6,457 bases of DNA from Clostridiales bacterium (GTDB taxonomy: Bacteria; Bacillota; Clostridia; Lachnospirales; Anaerotignaceae). The stretch covers positions 1 through 6,457 of the forward strand of contig JAJQDF010000086.1 of the NCBI GenBank assembly GCA_021202325.1, given 5' to 3'. The translations under genes were made by a program, and so were the position numbers. Numbering within the stretch: position 1 is the stretch's first letter; every line of letters starts with the position of its first letter. Below the pieces are notes generated by a model. That model was not told the origin of the DNA, ran no database searches, and worked only from the letters and a program-made list of their open reading frames with translations. Shown here in pieces: positions 5,445-6,457 of this stretch.

Positions 5445-6457
5445 ATGTACAGCAAAGCGATAGATACCATTAAAAAATATAATATGCTCCAAAGGGGCGA
5501 CAGCATAGTTGCAGGGCTCAGCGGCGGTGCGGATTCATGCGCCCTAGTTCATGTTTTGGCCGGAATCAGGGAAAAATTCGGTATTGATGTTGCGGCGGTG
5601 CATATAAACCATGGAATCCGCGGAAGCGAGGCAGACGCCGACGAGAAGTTTGCCAAGGCTTTCTGCGAGGGGCTTGGCGTAAAGTTCATTGTCTATCACT
5701 GTGATGTGCCGGCGGAGGCCGTAAGGCGAGGTCTTGGCGAGGAAGAAACCGGCAGGCTCATAAGATACGAAAAGTTCAGGGAAACGGCTGAAATGCTCGG
5801 CGCAAATAAAATAGCCGTTGCCCATAATCTCAACGACAGGACGGAAACATTTCTGATGAACCTATGCAGGGGCGCCGGAATGAAGGGACTTTCGGGCATA
5901 CCGGCCGTCAGCGGAAATATAATAAGACCGCTCATAGAATGCTCCAGAGAGTCGATAGAAAAATACTGTGCCGAAAATTCCATTGACTTCCGCACAGACA
6001 GCACAAACCTGCAGAATGAGTATACAAGAAATAAAATAAGAAATGTGCTTATCCCTTGGCTTAAGGAAAATATAAATCCGGCGGCTGACATGAATATAGC
6101 TTCGGCGGCGGAACTGCTGAGGGAGGACGAAGCATTCCTGGAGGATATTGCAGAGGACGTTTTGAGCCGGGCAACAGTAGAAAAGCATGACGATTTTACG
6201 GCGCTGGACTGCGATGTGCTTCTGAAAGAAAAGCCGGTTGTTGTAAGGCGTGTGCTCCGCAAAGCCCTAAGGGGGCTGAGGCCGGATTTGAAGGACTTCA
6301 GCAGGGTTCATATTGAAAATACGGAGAAAATATTGCATGGCGAGACCGGCAGAAAAATAAACCTTCCGGATGGAGTCACTGCACAGAAAAGCTATGGCAG
6401 GCTGGAGCTTTCGAGAAGAAGAGACATAGCAAAGGCCTACAGCTACGATATTAATAT
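5445..6457 (+). CDS. tilS: tRNA(Ile)-lysidine synthetase TilS, 3' end beyond the window
   Basis: TilS converts the wobble cytidine (C34) of tRNA-Ile(CAU) to lysidine using ATP and lysine, switching its charging to isoleucine and its reading to AUA; it is normally essential. The visible 337 codons have no stop. The PP-loop ATP site is SGGADS (26-31). It is followed by VHINHGIRG (52-60), AHNLNDRTET (126-135) with MNLCRGAGMKGLSGIP after it, and IRPLIECSRESIEKYC (160-175). TDSTN (184-188) and YTRNKIRNVLIP (193-204) then complete the N-terminal catalytic domain. The substrate-recognition domain begins around 215, and the last part of the C-terminal domain is missing; Firmicutes TilS proteins are usually about 450-480 residues. 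ATG at 5445 lies 5 nt after AGGAGG (5434-5439). The AHHxxDQAET signature common in the family reads AHNLNDRTET here, an atypical but conservative variant. The essential function explains an independent promoter next to a defence module. Confidence 0.93.
   Translation, partial: MYSKAIDTIKKYNMLQRGDSIVAGLSGGADSCALVHVLAGIREKFGIDVAAVHINHGIRGSEADADEKFAKAFCEGLGVKFIVYHCDVPAEAVRRGLGEEETGRLIRYEKFRETAEMLGANKIAVAHNLNDRTETFLMNLCRGAGMKGLSGIPAVSGNIIRPLIECSRESIEKYCAENSIDFRTDSTNLQNEYTRNKIRNVLIPWLKENINPAADMNIASAAELLREDEAFLEDIAEDVLSRATVEKHDDFTALDCDVLLKEKPVVVRRVLRKALRGLRPDLKDFSRVHIENTEKILHGETGRKINLPDGVTAQKSYGRLELSRRRDIAKAYSYDIN

Noticed and set aside
5304..5492. 62-codon minus-strand ORF spanning the tilS start
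   Set aside because: It overlaps the tilS promoter, its ribosome binding site and first codons, and has no ribosome binding site or family resemblance.

Overview
The window looks like chromosomal DNA from a low-to-mid GC Gram-positive anaerobe of class Clostridia (Bacillota). This rests on strong GGAGG ribosome binding sites, TTGACA/TATAAT-type promoters, a transcription-terminating TPP riboswitch, and the style of the NSS transporter and TilS proteins. The assignment is an inference; no marker gene fixes genus or species.

Right to left on the minus strand, positions about 2605 to 74 form one complete transcription unit. A promoter (2577-2605) drives a TPP riboswitch (2430-2560) with its terminator (2383-2418). 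An M20 amidohydrolase (1197-2366) and a lipoprotein of the ThiY/THI5 type (151-1179) follow, and a terminator hairpin (74-121) closes the unit. Riboswitch, pyrimidine-binding lipoprotein and M20 deformylase-like enzyme together indicate salvage of thiamine breakdown products: capture of a formylaminopyrimidine outside the cell and deformylation inside. The permease and ATPase genes are not in the window. Positions 1-73 hold nothing I can name.

From 2646 rightwards on the plus strand, a divergent promoter drives a sodium:neurotransmitter-symporter (NSS/SNF) family transporter (2721-4106). Its reading frame is intact except for one in-frame TAG at 3153-3155, so it is a recent nonsense pseudogene, an amber suppression case, or a sequence error. 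A 9-bp hairpin at 4203-4226 separates it from the convergent gene.

Positions 4244-5321 (minus strand) are the most interesting part: an AbiF/AbiD-type (Abi_2) HEPN protein. It is preceded by what appears to be a separate small RNA gene of about 68 nt, with its own sigma-A-type promoter (5279-5307), three CCTGTG direct repeats in 9-nt register, and an intrinsic terminator (5205-5234) that ends 19 nt before the abiF start codon. This is the layout expected of an abortive-infection toxin with an RNA partner. AbiF-type proteins with adjacent structured RNAs have been proposed as relatives or ancestors of Cas13. The module is visibly more AT-rich than its neighbours, which suits a transferred defence cassette.

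At the right end, tilS (tRNA-Ile lysidine synthetase) starts at 5445 on the plus strand behind its own promoter and runs off the window.
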